Under the pieces are notes generated by a model. It did no database searches. It saw nothing but the letters and a program-made list of their open reading frames with translations, and had not been told where the DNA came from. Of a stretch of 64,000 bases of DNA, positions 29,801 to 38,518 are shown piece by piece. Source of the stretch: Glaciecola nitratireducens FR1064. GTDB taxonomy: Bacteria > Pseudomonadota > Gammaproteobacteria > Enterobacterales > Alteromonadaceae. Position 1 is the first letter of the stretch. The number at the start of each line of letters is the position of its first letter. The stretch is from assembly GCF_000226565.1 (NCBI RefSeq), contig NC_016041.1, positions 930,001 to 994,000 of the forward strand. Direction: 5' to 3'. The position numbers and the translations under genes were made by a program.

Positions 29801-31278
29801 ATCGGCGTGTCGTCGCCCATTGACCCAACGGCCTCTTGGCCATCTTTGGCGAGAACCTTAATGATCTGCTGCATTTCTTCATAGCTGTAGCCGTGCAGTT
29901 TATGGTAAGTCGCCATTTTGTTGTCATCAAAAACACGTTGACCAATTTTACTGTGATCTGCGCTTTCAACAGGAACAAGGTGCTTGATATGGCTGTCTAA
30001 CCACTCTTTATAAGGATGGCGAGACTGCAAGTCCTCATCAATTTCATTGGTACGCCAAATCTTGCCGGTGTAAGTATCTACTGCAAGCATTTCACCCGGC
30101 CCAACTCGACCTTTTTCAATAACATCTTCTTGTTTGTAGTCCCAAATACCAATTTCAGACGCTAGCGTAATTAGGCCATCTTTGGTGATGACATATCGCG
30201 CAGGACGCAAGCCGTTTCTATCGAGGTTACACGCTACGTGGCGACCATTGGTTAATACGATGCCTGCTGGGCCATCCCAAGGTTCCATGTGCATTGAGTT
30301 GAACTCATAAAACGAGCGCAGTTCTTCACCCATGATTTTGTTATTTTGATAAGCAGGTGGCACTAGCAAACGCATAGCGCGGAATAAGTCCATACCGCCA
30401 GCTAGAAATAGTTCAAGCATATTGTCTAACGAACTTGAGTCAGAACCTTCTGTATTAACAAACGGTGCTGCCTGCATTAAATCGGGTATTAACGGTGTTG
30501 CAAACTTACCTTCTCGCGCCGCAGCCCAATCTCTGTTCCCTTTGATAGTATTAATTTCACCATTGTGTGCTAAGTACCGGAAAGGTTGCGCTAGTGGCCA
30601 CTTAGGTAGCGTGTTGGTTGAGAATCGCTGGTGGAAAACACAAATGCTTGACTGTAGATTTTCGTCTGCAAGGTCAAGATAAAAAGCCGGCAAGTCTTTT
30701 GGCATTACCAAGCCTTTATAGACGGTAACGAGAGCGGATAAACACGCTACATAAAAGTCTGGATCATCTTCCAAGCGTTTTTCTGCTCGACGTCTTGCCA
30801 TATATAAACGGCGCTCTAAATCTTCTGTGCGCCAACCATTTGGGCAGTTAACAAAGACTTGCTCTATTTGCGGAACGCCGGTCAAGGCCAAATCGCCAAG
30901 GACAGTTTTATCGACAGGAACATCGCGCCAGCCTAAGATCGGCAGCATTTCGCGTTCCATTTCTTCATTGAGTATTTGGCGTGATTGTTCTGCTAGGGTA
31001 GGATTTTGACTTAAGAAAATCATGCCCACGCCATAGTCTTTTGTTAGCTTCCAGCCTTTGTCTTGCGCTATTTTCTGATAAAAAGCGTCAGGCTTTTGCA
31101 ATAAAAGTCCGCAACCATCTCCTGTTTTACCATCGGCGGCAACGCCACCTCTATGCTGCATGCGGTCTAGGCCTTCAATTGCGGTCTTAACTAGCTGGTG
31201 ACTCGCTTCACCTGTTGTGTGTGCAATTAGCCCAAAACCACAATTGTCTTTGGAATCATTTTGATGATACAAACTCAT
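26812..31278 (-). CDS. gltB: Glutamate synthase (NADPH), large subunit
   Basis: The 1488-residue protein has an N-terminal glutamine amidotransferase domain whose catalytic Cys is in DNCGFGLIAH after a propeptide of only about 12 residues. A central domain is followed by the FMN/synthase domain, with the 3Fe-4S ligands in CKYLRICHLNNCATGVATQ, and a C-terminal beta-helix domain rich in glycine. The FMN-domain motif GGQSNSGEGGEDPARF is clear. I start at 31278 (MSLYHQNDSKDN) because AAGGAG lies 6 nt upstream; a frame to 31305 also exists. With gltD it assimilates ammonia through the GS-GOGAT route. The divergent gene is arcB, an adjacency shared with E. coli. Confidence 0.97.
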   Translation of the reverse strand: MSLYHQNDSKDNCGFGLIAHTTGEASHQLVKTAIEGLDRMQHRGGVAADGKTGDGCGLLLQKPDAFYQKIAQDKGWKLTKDYGVGMIFLSQNPTLAEQSRQILNEEMEREMLPILGWRDVPVDKTVLGDLALTGVPQIEQVFVNCPNGWRTEDLERRLYMARRRAEKRLEDDPDFYVACLSALVTVYKGLVMPKDLPAFYLDLADENLQSSICVFHQRFSTNTLPKWPLAQPFRYLAHNGEINTIKGNRDWAAAREGKFATPLIPDLMQAAPFVNTEGSDSSSLDNMLELFLAGGMDLFRAMRLLVPPAYQNNKIMGEELRSFYEFNSMHMEPWDGPAGIVLTNGRHVACNLDRNGLRPARYVITKDGLITLASEIGIWDYKQEDVIEKGRVGPGEMLAVDTYTGKIWRTNEIDEDLQSRHPYKEWLDSHIKHLVPVESADHSKIGQRVFDDNKMATYHKLHGYSYEEMQQIIKVLAKDGQEAVGSMGDDTPMAVMSSNNRTLYDYFRQQFAQVTNPPIDSLRENHVMSLATCIGREQNVFNETRGYANRVLFKSPILMYTDLKQLRELDEKYYHNENIQLNYHPEEGLAAAIVRVCDEVEEAVRERGAVFVVLTDRDISPETLPIPAAMAVGAVQRRLIDKALRCDANIVVETASARDPHHFAVLIGLGATAVYPFLAYETIEQMVENKELDISAMQAVMNYRKGINKGLYKIMSKMGISTIASYRSSKLFEAVGINSDVVALCFRGVPSRIQGASFADFEQDLTNLSRIAWLKRKKISHGGLLKYVHGGEYHAYNPDVVTSLQKAVVSGKYEDYQVYSSLVNDRAPAHLRDLMQIKSFKEAIHIDQVEPAEKLFPRFDTAAMSMGSLSPEAHEALAIAMNRLGGQSNSGEGGEDPARFNTEKNSKIKQVASGRFGVTPHYLMNASVIQIKVAQGAKPGEGGQLPGDKVNKYIADLRFSVPGVTLISPPPHHDIYSIEDLAQLIFDLKQVNPKALISVKLVSEPGVGTIATGVAKAYADLITISGYDGGTGASPLSSVKYAGSPFELGLAETQQALVENGLRHKVRVQTDGGLKTGLDVVKAGILGAESFGFGTGPMVALGCKYLRICHLNNCATGVATQDKTLRENYFIGLPDMVMNYFKFVAQEVREIMASIGVTSFQDLVGRTELLTLLEGQTAKQQRLDLSPLLVKPEAGKHTRLFCSETTNEPIDKGVLNKRILADNKHAVKHLKGAQFTYNVRNTDRSIGATLSGYIASIHGNQGMADHPIQLTLTGTVGQSFGCWNAGGLQMRLIGDANDYVGKGMTGGKLVIHPPRNVSFDTHSSTIMGNTCLYGATGGKLFAAGRAGERFAVRNSGAVAVIEGMGDNGCEYMTGGIVACLGSIGVNFGAGMTGGFAYLYDEFNDMNNRVNEDLVDIMSVDDKVILSEHLRGLINRHYEETGSDHSLALLTNFAEESKNFRLIKPKTSDVKNLLGHISRSTAELRIQAQ

Positions 31279-31856
31279 GTTTTCTCCTTCCACGGTAACG
31301 TTCACCGGGGCACGTTGTCCTAAAACCAGCGTGATACTTGTTAAAATAGCGATGATGTCGCTGTGTTTCTTTTTTATTATTATTATTTGAGTTTTTGCTG
31401 TCGGATTTGACCGAATTTTTGAGCCGTTTTGATATTCGACAATGTCGAATTTTTATGCATTTCAAAACTGGCCAGATAACATACCGACTCCCCATGAAAA
31501 AATCAATTATAAACAGCGATAATATCAATATTTATTTGGTGAATGTTGCTTTTGGATAATGGAAATTAGAGTGATATAACGCGTTAAACAAGAGTTTAAA
31601 CATGTATTTAGCATTAATTTTACGGTGTGCCTCTATTTTAAACTGCAATTGTGGCATGGAAATTATTTTTTTATTGTGACTGTGGCGACGGTTTTTAACT
31701 AAAAAATATGATTGGTTTTGAATGGAAATGCGAATTAAATTGCATAAGTATTAAACGTATCCACATCGGTATTTGATCAATCTATTTCTTTATTGTCACT
31801 TATTTTGCATTCTTGGTAGCATAGTGTTCTTCCTCTAGTTTACGACGACCTCTTTT
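31279..31856. other. Divergent regulatory region between gltB and arcB
   Basis: About 580 bp of AT-rich DNA with no gene I can support. It must carry the leftward gltB promoter and the rightward arcB promoter. The only ordered structures I see are the palindrome at 31434-31450 and related TCGG/CCGA half-sites just to its left. Confidence 0.5.
31434..31450. promoter_or_regulatory. Palindrome upstream of gltB, possible operator
   Basis: ATTCGAC-AAT-GTCGAAT is a perfect 7-3-7 inverted repeat about 156 bp upstream of the gltB start. A looser version (GTCGGATTTGACCGA) lies about 35 bp nearer gltB. A pair of such sites suggests a regulator of glutamate synthase. Which protein binds is unknown. Confidence 0.4.
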
Positions 31857-34208
31857 ATGAACATAAAATCACCAAATGACTCTTGGGCCATCAAATTTGC
31901 AAAATTTGTTGACCGTTTTGGCACACTGAAAATCAGTATTATGTTTGTCATATTTACACTGCTGTTTACATTAGCAGGCTCATACATAATAAGGTCTAGC
32001 TTGGGGAGCCCTGTTGATCCAGATGACTTTATTACTGCACTCATACTTACTTTATTGAGTGCACCTTGGGTACTGTATTTCTTTAGTGAGTTAATTAAAC
32101 AACTCGAGCATAGTAGGATTAATTTGGAAGATGCCGTAAGTCAATTGGAACGCTTACGCAAACATGACGTTATCTTAAATCGTGAACTACAAAATAATAT
32201 TCGTCAGTTAAATTATGAAATAGAGCAGCGTCGTAATGCGCAATTAGAGCGTGAAAGTGTATTTGAAGAGTTAGAGCGAGAAATAAAAGAAAAGTCTGAG
32301 CAAGAAATTCAGGCTAGGCGTTTATCAACTCTTACTCGTTCTATTATTGACGCGTCTCCTGACTTAATTTATTACCGAAACGAAGAAGGGCGGTTTGCCG
32401 GTTGTAATCGTGTTGCTGAAGAAGTAACGGGTAAAACGGAAGCTGAACTTTTAGGACTAACACCGCACCAGGTTTATGATGAACACCTTGCCCGACAGGT
32501 TGCCGCTAGTGATCATGAGGTATTAGAAACCAACGCCAGTTTGACAGAAGAGTTGTGGTTACAATTCGCGGATGGTCGTCGACGTTACTTCGAAATGCGC
32601 AAGGTACCATTTTTTGATCAGGACGGGCACCGCTTGGGTTTACTAGCCTTTGGTCGAGACATGACCGAACGTAAGCAAGCAGAAAGTGCGATTGCCCAAG
32701 CTAGTAAGGACAAAACAAAATTTGTCGCCACAATTAGCCACGAATTGCGCACCCCCTTAAATGGTATTGTTGGTTTGAGCCGCATGCTAAGAGATACCAA
32801 ATTAAGCAAAGAGCAATTCGATTGGGTGAGCACAATCTATGCAAGTGCCATTACTCTGGGCAATATTTTCAACGATATTGTGGATCTCGATAAGCTGGAT
32901 AGAGACAAAATTGAAATTGATTTAAAAACAGTAAACTTGCGTGATTTTACAAACGAAATTAGCAGTATTGTTAGCTTGTTAGCGCAAGATAAGAGCCTAA
33001 AATTCCACTCTGAAATTATAGAGCCTATACCGGTAGCCATCGAAGCGGATGGCACTAGGTTGCGTCAGGTACTGTGGAATATTTTGTTTAACGCCATTAA
33101 GTTCACTCAAAAAGGCGAGGTGAAACTAAGCATTGAGGCATCTGATGAAGGAGCAGGTAACGCTAAAGTGACCTTTAGGATTACAGATAGCGGTATTGGT
33201 ATTCCGCAGGATGACTTGGATAAGATATTTGCGATGTATTATCAAGTTGACCATCCTGACCACAAATCTGCAACGGGCACTGGCATTGGCTTAGCGATAT
33301 GCAAACAGATGGTGGATAAGATGGGAGGTGAAATTCATGTGCACAGTGTTATAGGACAAGGCACATGTTTCGAAATTGTGCTGCCCGTGGCAATCAGTCA
33401 GCATCAAGCAAGAATGGCTGAATTAGAAGTGAGTAACTTAAATATCTTGTTAGTCGAAGATATTGAATTGAATGTATTGGTGGCAAAAGCATTGTTAGAA
33501 AAGTTAGGGCAGCGAGTTGAGGTTGCTATGACAGGCACAGCTGCAATTGAAATGGCGCGTAAAACCGAGTACGACCTTATTTTACTGGATATCCAACTCC
33601 CCGATATGAGCGGCTTCGACGTTGCAAAAGTATTGCACGAAGAAGAATTAGTTTTACAAACTCCTATTGTCGCTTTAACGGCAAACGTGATTAAAAAACG
33701 CGAAGAGTATTTGCAAAATGGAATGGACGATATCATCGCCAAGCCAATTAAAAAGAGCCGTGTGATAGAAGTGTTCAATGAGTTGTTTGGAGAAGAACAA
33801 AAGCACGAAGAAAGACGTCCAACTAGTGAGCTTGTGAGTATTCCTAAAGTAGACAAAATATTAGATGTGGACATGTTGCAGATGCTGGTCGATACGATTG
33901 GTGAAGATATGGTGCGCGCAAGCTTAGGCATATTCAAAGAGAAAATTCCTGAGTACATGGAACTCTTAACTGTCTCTCTCGCCGCAAATGAAAAGGCAGA
34001 GGTATGTTCTCAAGCACACAAAATTAAGGGAGCCGCAGGCTCAGTGGGTTTGATGCGCGTGCAGCAAACGGCAAATAAAATTCAAGAAGGTGACCATCCT
34101 GCATGGTGGGAGAACGTCCACGAATGGGTTGAAGAACTTGCGATGGCTATTGATAAGGATGTTGAGCATCTGATGGAGTGGGTGAATGCAAACAAGATAG
34201 ATGATTAA
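31857..34208 (+). CDS. arcB: Aerobic respiration control hybrid sensor kinase ArcB
   Basis: The 783-residue tripartite kinase has two N-terminal membrane helices (residues about 25-48 and 60-80) and a coiled coil with a leucine-zipper-like run (85-160). It continues with a PAS domain (DASPDLIYYRNEEGRF), a HisKA domain (His295 in ATISHELRTPLNG), an ATPase domain (DSGIGIP, GTGIGLAICKQM), a receiver (LILLDIQLPDMSG) and a C-terminal Hpt (AHKIKGAAGSVG). Close match to E. coli ArcB along the whole length. In E. coli, quinone redox state acts through Cys180 and Cys241; here Cys183 matches the first, but the position of the second is Tyr244 (RRRYFEMRK). It would phosphorylate ArcA when oxygen is low; arcA is not in the window. 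Confidence 0.95.
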   Translation: MNIKSPNDSWAIKFAKFVDRFGTLKISIMFVIFTLLFTLAGSYIIRSSLGSPVDPDDFITALILTLLSAPWVLYFFSELIKQLEHSRINLEDAVSQLERLRKHDVILNRELQNNIRQLNYEIEQRRNAQLERESVFEELEREIKEKSEQEIQARRLSTLTRSIIDASPDLIYYRNEEGRFAGCNRVAEEVTGKTEAELLGLTPHQVYDEHLARQVAASDHEVLETNASLTEELWLQFADGRRRYFEMRKVPFFDQDGHRLGLLAFGRDMTERKQAESAIAQASKDKTKFVATISHELRTPLNGIVGLSRMLRDTKLSKEQFDWVSTIYASAITLGNIFNDIVDLDKLDRDKIEIDLKTVNLRDFTNEISSIVSLLAQDKSLKFHSEIIEPIPVAIEADGTRLRQVLWNILFNAIKFTQKGEVKLSIEASDEGAGNAKVTFRITDSGIGIPQDDLDKIFAMYYQVDHPDHKSATGTGIGLAICKQMVDKMGGEIHVHSVIGQGTCFEIVLPVAISQHQARMAELEVSNLNILLVEDIELNVLVAKALLEKLGQRVEVAMTGTAAIEMARKTEYDLILLDIQLPDMSGFDVAKVLHEEELVLQTPIVALTANVIKKREEYLQNGMDDIIAKPIKKSRVIEVFNELFGEEQKHEERRPTSELVSIPKVDKILDVDMLQMLVDTIGEDMVRASLGIFKEKIPEYMELLTVSLAANEKAEVCSQAHKIKGAAGSVGLMRVQQTANKIQEGDHPAWWENVHEWVEELAMAIDKDVEHLMEWVNANKIDD

Positions 34209-34256
34209 TCCTATGTTGTTGCTGTTCATCTTTAATTCCAAAGTACACTGTGGCTC

Positions 34257-34871
34257 ATGACTATATCCTACTCGATACCTGCCGGCGACAACAAGGTTGA
34301 ATTAGAAATTAAACGCAGTAAATTTATTACCTATGCGATAAAAGCAAGCAATCGCCAGGAGGCCGATGCTTTTGTTAAGCAACTGAAAATTCAGCATCCA
34401 CAAGCTAACCACGTTTGTTGGGCATACATTGCAGGCTCGCCAGATAGCACCGAACGGTCTATGAGTGACGACGGGGAGCCAAGCGGCACTGCAGGGATGC
34501 CAATGTTGAAAGTGCTTCAATATAGCGGCTTGGGTGAAATAGCCGTGGCGGTGGTGCGCTACTTCGGTGGTACAAAGTTAGGAACCGGTGGTTTACAGCG
34601 AGCATATTCTGATGCGGTCGTTCAAGTTCTGGAGAAGTTACCATTAGTAGTAAAAGTAGAACGCTGCAGACTCACTATTGAGTATGACTATAGCTTTCAA
34701 GGAGCTATCGCACGATTATTAGAAAGGTATGCTGTGCAAGATGTAGAAGCAACATATCAAATCAGTGTCGTGAACAGTTTTGCGGTTGCACTAAGTGATG
34801 TTGTAGCACTGCAGTCAGAGCTGGTTGATATCACTTCTGGCAATATTGTTTGTTTGCGTTCTGAAGATTGA
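34257..34871 (+). CDS. yigZ: YigZ/IMPACT family protein
   Basis: The 204-residue protein has the IMPACT N-terminal domain: IKRSKFITYAIKASNRQEAD, HPQANHVCWAYI, the signature DDGEPSGTAGMPML, and AVAVVRYFGGTKLGTGGL. A C-terminal DUF1949 ferredoxin-like domain follows. The family is widely conserved and the E. coli protein structure is known, but its bacterial role is unsettled. It follows arcB by 48 bp on the same strand and may share its transcript. Confidence 0.92.
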   Translation: MTISYSIPAGDNKVELEIKRSKFITYAIKASNRQEADAFVKQLKIQHPQANHVCWAYIAGSPDSTERSMSDDGEPSGTAGMPMLKVLQYSGLGEIAVAVVRYFGGTKLGTGGLQRAYSDAVVQVLEKLPLVVKVERCRLTIEYDYSFQGAIARLLERYAVQDVEATYQISVVNSFAVALSDVVALQSELVDITSGNIVCLRSED

Positions 34872-34881
34872 ATCATCCCAA

Positions 34882-34991
34882 GTCATTCCTGCGAAAGCAG
34901 GAAACCCCCGCCATCAACCGTGTGGTCAAAAGAGTCGTTGTTTTCGAATTTTCTATCTTGTTTGGGAGGTCCTTGCCTTCGCAAGTATGAC
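34882..34991. repeat. Degenerate inverted-repeat (MITE/REP-like) element
   Basis: The left end GTCATTCCTGCGAAAGCAGGA and the right end, read in reverse complement as GTCATACTTGCGAAGGCAAGG, match at most positions. Together they frame about 110 bp. The end sequence resembles the widespread GTCATTCC-TGCGAA-GCAGGAATCC family of small dispersed repeats in proteobacteria. It lies right after yigZ and has no coding capacity. Confidence 0.65.
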
Positions 34992-35155
34992 GGAGGATGC
35001 TTAAAAGTCTGGCAAACTGCCACTTGGAGTCGTTAAATAAGGCTACTATAAATATTGTCGATTATACGCTTTGGTCATGCCCTTTAGTGTAAATGTGTGT
35101 ATCACGTTTGAGCTAGTACCTTTATTGTGATAACACTTTTGGAATGCTTTTTTTG

Positions 35156-36514
35156 CTATATTAAGAATAAAGTGGCGGTGCCTAGAAAGGCAAATATTCC
35201 CACAACATCCGTTATGGTCGTTAAGATGACGCTACCAGCGAGCGCAGGATCAATATTTAATCTTTTCATAATAATCGGCAGCGTTGCGCCGGCTAATCCA
35301 GCCGCAATCATATTCATCATCATCGCAAAGGCGATAACCACACCGAGCATAAAGTCTTGCTTCCACAGCGCTATTACCGAAGCGATAAGTGTTGCCCAAA
35401 TCACGCCATTTAAAAAGCCGATGGCGAGTTCTTTTTTGATAAGCCATACCGAGTTGCTTTGACTGACGTGACCTAAGGCCATACCGCGGATCACTAAGGT
35501 CAGCGTTTGGTTACCCGCAACGCCACCCATGCTGGGCACAATGGTATTCAAGATAGCTAGTACGGCAAGCTGACTCAGTGTAGCTTCAAACAAATCGCTC
35601 ACCGCAGCAGCCATTAAAGCGGTAACTAAATTAACACCGAGCCAAATAGAGCGACGCTGAGTACTTTTTCCAACAGGAGCAAATGTATCTTCTTCATCAT
35701 CGAGACCCGCCATACTCATCATTGAGTGTTCGGCGTCTTCGCGAATAATGTCGACCACGTCATCTATTGTGATCCGCCCGACAAGCGTTTTGTTTTTATC
35801 GATAACGGGTGCTGAAAGCCAGTCGTAACGCTCAAACATACTCGCAACTTCACTGTCACTCATGTCCACGGGAATGGTTTCAGGCTCCTCATTCATGATC
35901 TCGTTCACGCTCATGTCCGGAGGTGAAGTCAGTAATTTAGTCACCGGCACAGTGCCGATCAAATTATCATGACGATTTACAACGTATAAAGTATCGGTGT
36001 TTTCGGGTAGCTCACCTTTAAGTCGCAAATAGCGTAAAACTACGTCAATTGTTACGTCAGGCCGAAGTGTAATGGTATCGGTATTCATGATGAAACCGGC
36101 CGTCTCTTCGCCGTAGGATAGGGCTTTTTCCGCCCGCAAACGATCCTGAGCATCCATCGATTTTAAAATGCTTTGTAAAACCGGATCGGGCAGGGAGCTT
36201 AGGGTTTCAGCTAAGTCATCAGTATCCATATCCTCAAGTGCATCGACCACACTAGAGGGCACCATTTTAGAGATGATGCCGTTACGGACATCCTCCGATA
36301 ATTCTTCAAGTACATCACCATGGAAATCAGCATCAATAAGCTGCCATAATTCATTACGGGTTTTACTCGGGCTGGATTCTAATAGAAGGGCAACGTCACT
36401 TGGCTGTAGGTCATGGAGTAACTTTCGAACCTGCACAAAAGTACCATCGTTAAGCGACTCGCTTATCGATGCTAATTGGCTTTGTACATTGTTTTGTTCA
36501 ACAGTTTCAGCCAT
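35156..36514 (-). CDS. mgtE: Magnesium transporter MgtE
   Basis: The 452-residue protein has the N-terminal helical superhelix domain (residues about 25-130, HDLQPSDVALLLESSPS), a pair of CBS domains (about 135-255) and a membrane domain of five helices (about 285-452). The pore motif appears as NTIVPSMGGVAGNQTLTL. MgtE is a magnesium-gated magnesium channel; the N and CBS domains sense internal magnesium and close the pore. It lies 6 bp after ptsO at the end of the rpoN cluster, an arrangement known from several gammaproteobacteria. Confidence 0.95.
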   Translation of the reverse strand: MAETVEQNNVQSQLASISESLNDGTFVQVRKLLHDLQPSDVALLLESSPSKTRNELWQLIDADFHGDVLEELSEDVRNGIISKMVPSSVVDALEDMDTDDLAETLSSLPDPVLQSILKSMDAQDRLRAEKALSYGEETAGFIMNTDTITLRPDVTIDVVLRYLRLKGELPENTDTLYVVNRHDNLIGTVPVTKLLTSPPDMSVNEIMNEEPETIPVDMSDSEVASMFERYDWLSAPVIDKNKTLVGRITIDDVVDIIREDAEHSMMSMAGLDDEEDTFAPVGKSTQRRSIWLGVNLVTALMAAAVSDLFEATLSQLAVLAILNTIVPSMGGVAGNQTLTLVIRGMALGHVSQSNSVWLIKKELAIGFLNGVIWATLIASVIALWKQDFMLGVVIAFAMMMNMIAAGLAGATLPIIMKRLNIDPALAGSVILTTITDVVGIFAFLGTATLFLI

Positions 36515-36520
36515 AAGGCC

Positions 36521-36793
36521 CTATTCGTCTTCGTTAAATTTATTTACGATTAAATTTTCAATCGCCTGCATCGCTTTCTCAGCGTCGCCGCCATCGCAGC
36601 GCACGAGTACCTCTTTTCCTTGGCTACTTTCAAGCATCATAAGCGCTAACACACTGTTAGCAAAGGCTTCTTTATCCTCTTGATGCATTGTTATTGTCGC
36701 TTCAAACTGATTAGCTAATTTTGCTAATTGAGTCGCTGCGCGCGCGTGCAGGCCTAATTTATTTACGATAGTAAGTTGCTTTTCAACGATCAT
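36521..36793 (-). CDS. ptsO: Nitrogen PTS phosphocarrier protein NPr
   Basis: A 90-residue HPr-like protein with the phospho-accepting His in [13 protein letters not shown] and the regulatory-loop serine region [17 protein letters not shown]. NPr passes phosphate from EI-Ntr to EIIA-Ntr (ptsN, nearby). I prefer the start at 36793 ([14 protein letters not shown]), which overlaps rapZ by 11 bp and matches the family length; an ATG at 36805 would add four residues. Order rapZ-ptsO is conserved. Confidence 0.92.
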   Translation of the reverse strand: MIVEKQLTIVNKLGLHARAATQLAKLANQFEATITMHQEDKEAFANSVLALMMLESSQGKEVLVRCDGGDAEKAMQAIENLIVNKFNEDE

Positions 36794-37682
36794 GCTGAGA
36801 CTCATTCAGTGTATTTGGATCAATCTCTTCTTTTTTGCTCAACTTCAATTCACGGTGTCTGATTTGTACATCCCCATGGCTTGCACGGAAGCTATTTGCA
36901 AGCGCCTCTGCCACAAATACAGAGCGATGCTGCCCGCCGGTGCAACCTATAGCAACAGTAACATAGCTGCGGTTGTTTCTTTCTAAATGTGGCAGCCAAG
37001 TTGATATCAGGTTTTGAATTTGCCATATGAATTTGGTGACAAGTGGCTGTCCCCCTAAAAATAACTGTACCGGGCCATCTAATCCATTCAAGGGCTTTAA
37101 GTCGGGCTCCCAGTGTGGGTTAGGCAAAAAACGGGCGTCAAATACATAATCTGCATCTCTTGGAATGCCGTATTTAAAGCCAAACGACTCAAATACTAGG
37201 ACTAAGTTTGCGCTTTTTTTACCTAACACTCTTTCTCGAATTAGTTCTGAAAGCTCGTGCAGTGATAAATTATCGGTGTTGATATGTAAATCCGCTTTTT
37301 CCGATACAGGCACTAATATTTCTCGTTCCGCCTCAATTGATTCGGCCAGTGATTTATTGAGTTTGAAGAGCGGGTGCAAACGTCTTGTTTCACTATAGCG
37401 CTTAATCAATACATCATCACTAGCGTCTAAATACAAAATGGTAACTTCCCAAATACTGGGCAAAAAGTCCACAATTTCGCTAAGCTCATTCGCCATTTTA
37501 GGCATGTTTCTAACATCGACGCTCACCGCTACTTTTTCGCTTTCATCGGCGAGTGCATGAGTAAGTGTCGGCAGCAAATTTACGGGTATGTTATCGACGC
37601 AATAATACCCTAGGTCTTCCAAGGCCCTTAATGCAATTGATTTGCCTGAGCCAGAGCGACCACTGATGATCAAGAGTTTCAC
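36783..37682 (-). CDS. rapZ: RNase adapter protein RapZ
   Basis: The 299-residue protein has a Walker A motif at the N-terminus ([19 protein letters not shown]), [11 protein letters not shown], and the Walker B-like VSVDVRN region. The C-terminal domain, with [19 protein letters not shown], binds GlcN6P and RNA. In E. coli RapZ guides RNase E to the small RNA GlmZ and so sets the level of GlmS, the first enzyme of amino-sugar synthesis for the envelope. It lies between ptsN and ptsO, as in E. coli. Confidence 0.95.
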   Translation of the reverse strand: MKLLIISGRSGSGKSIALRALEDLGYYCVDNIPVNLLPTLTHALADESEKVAVSVDVRNMPKMANELSEIVDFLPSIWEVTILYLDASDDVLIKRYSETRRLHPLFKLNKSLAESIEAEREILVPVSEKADLHINTDNLSLHELSELIRERVLGKKSANLVLVFESFGFKYGIPRDADYVFDARFLPNPHWEPDLKPLNGLDGPVQLFLGGQPLVTKFIWQIQNLISTWLPHLERNNRSYVTVAIGCTGGQHRSVFVAEALANSFRASHGDVQIRHRELKLSKKEEIDPNTLNESQHDR

Positions 37683-37750
37683 GTGTGCAGGTCCTTTAGA
37701 GGTAGATAACAGTTATGAAACGGTGGGATAATTCACCGTGTGGTTAATTT

Positions 37751-38194
37751 TTACGCTAGTGCTGAAATAATTTCGTCTCTAGTAGCAGCGTTTCTTAACG
37801 CTTTTACTATGTTTTTATCGCTCAATTTTTGCGCGATAGATGAAAGCGTTTGAAGATGCTCTTGGGTTTGTTCACTGGGCACTAATAAAGCGAAAAATAT
37901 ATCTACGGGCTTGTCGTCTATTGCATCGAATTGGATCGGTTCTTCGCTAGTGACAATGATAGCAACTATATCCTGTATTCCTTCAATTCTGCCGTGTGGT
38001 ATAGCAATACCGTTACCTATGCCTGTGCTACCCATTTTTTCGCGCGCCAACATGCTCGCAAGCACATCATTTAAATTGAGCTGTGGATTTCCCTTCACTG
38101 CAATTTCGCTGATGACTTCAAAAATTCGTTTTTTGCTTTGACACTCAACCGCACATTCAGTGCGGTCGAGTGAAATAATATCAGATATAATCAT
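37751..38194 (-). CDS. ptsN: Nitrogen regulatory EIIA protein PtsN
   Basis: The 147-residue EIIA-fructose/Ntr-type domain has the active His in GIGNGIAIPHGRIEG, MLAREKMGSTG before it, and FFALLVPSEQTQEHLQTLS after it. Phosphorylated by NPr, it regulates potassium transport and kinase signalling in E. coli and connects nitrogen status to the envelope-stress genes around it. It lies 13 bp after hpf. Confidence 0.95.
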   Translation of the reverse strand: MIISDIISLDRTECAVECQSKKRIFEVISEIAVKGNPQLNLNDVLASMLAREKMGSTGIGNGIAIPHGRIEGIQDIVAIIVTSEEPIQFDAIDDKPVDIFFALLVPSEQTQEHLQTLSSIAQKLSDKNIVKALRNAATRDEIISALA

Positions 38195-38207
38195 AATTCG
38201 TAGGCGA

Positions 38208-38495
38208 CTAATGTCGTTTTGACTTTTCCTTGTGCTTTATAACTTGGCGATCTAACTTGTCAATCAGTCCATCGATGGCTGCGTACATGTCAGTATGTTC
38301 AGCGTTAGCGTGAACAACGTCACCCTTGAGATGAAGTGTTGCTTCAGCTCTTTGATTTATTTTCTCTACATTTAACACTACATGTACATTACTAATATGA
38401 TCGAAGTGTCTTTCTAATCGTTCGAATTTACTGTCGACGTATGCTCTTAGTGAATCAGTAATATCAACGTGATGACCAGTTAGATTTATTTGCAT
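38208..38495 (-). CDS. hpf: Ribosome hibernation promoting factor (short form)
   Basis: At 95 residues this is the short HPF type: MQINLTGHHVDITDSLRAYV, KFERLERHFDHISNVHVVL, HANAEHTDMYAAIDGLIDKL and a basic tail KHKEKSKRH. It binds the 30S decoding centre and stabilises 100S dimers in stationary phase. It lies 23 bp after rpoN, as in E. coli. Confidence 0.95.
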   Translation of the reverse strand: MQINLTGHHVDITDSLRAYVDSKFERLERHFDHISNVHVVLNVEKINQRAEATLHLKGDVVHANAEHTDMYAAIDGLIDKLDRQVIKHKEKSKRH

Positions 38496-38518
38496 AATGT
38501 TACGTCCTCTTATGAAGT

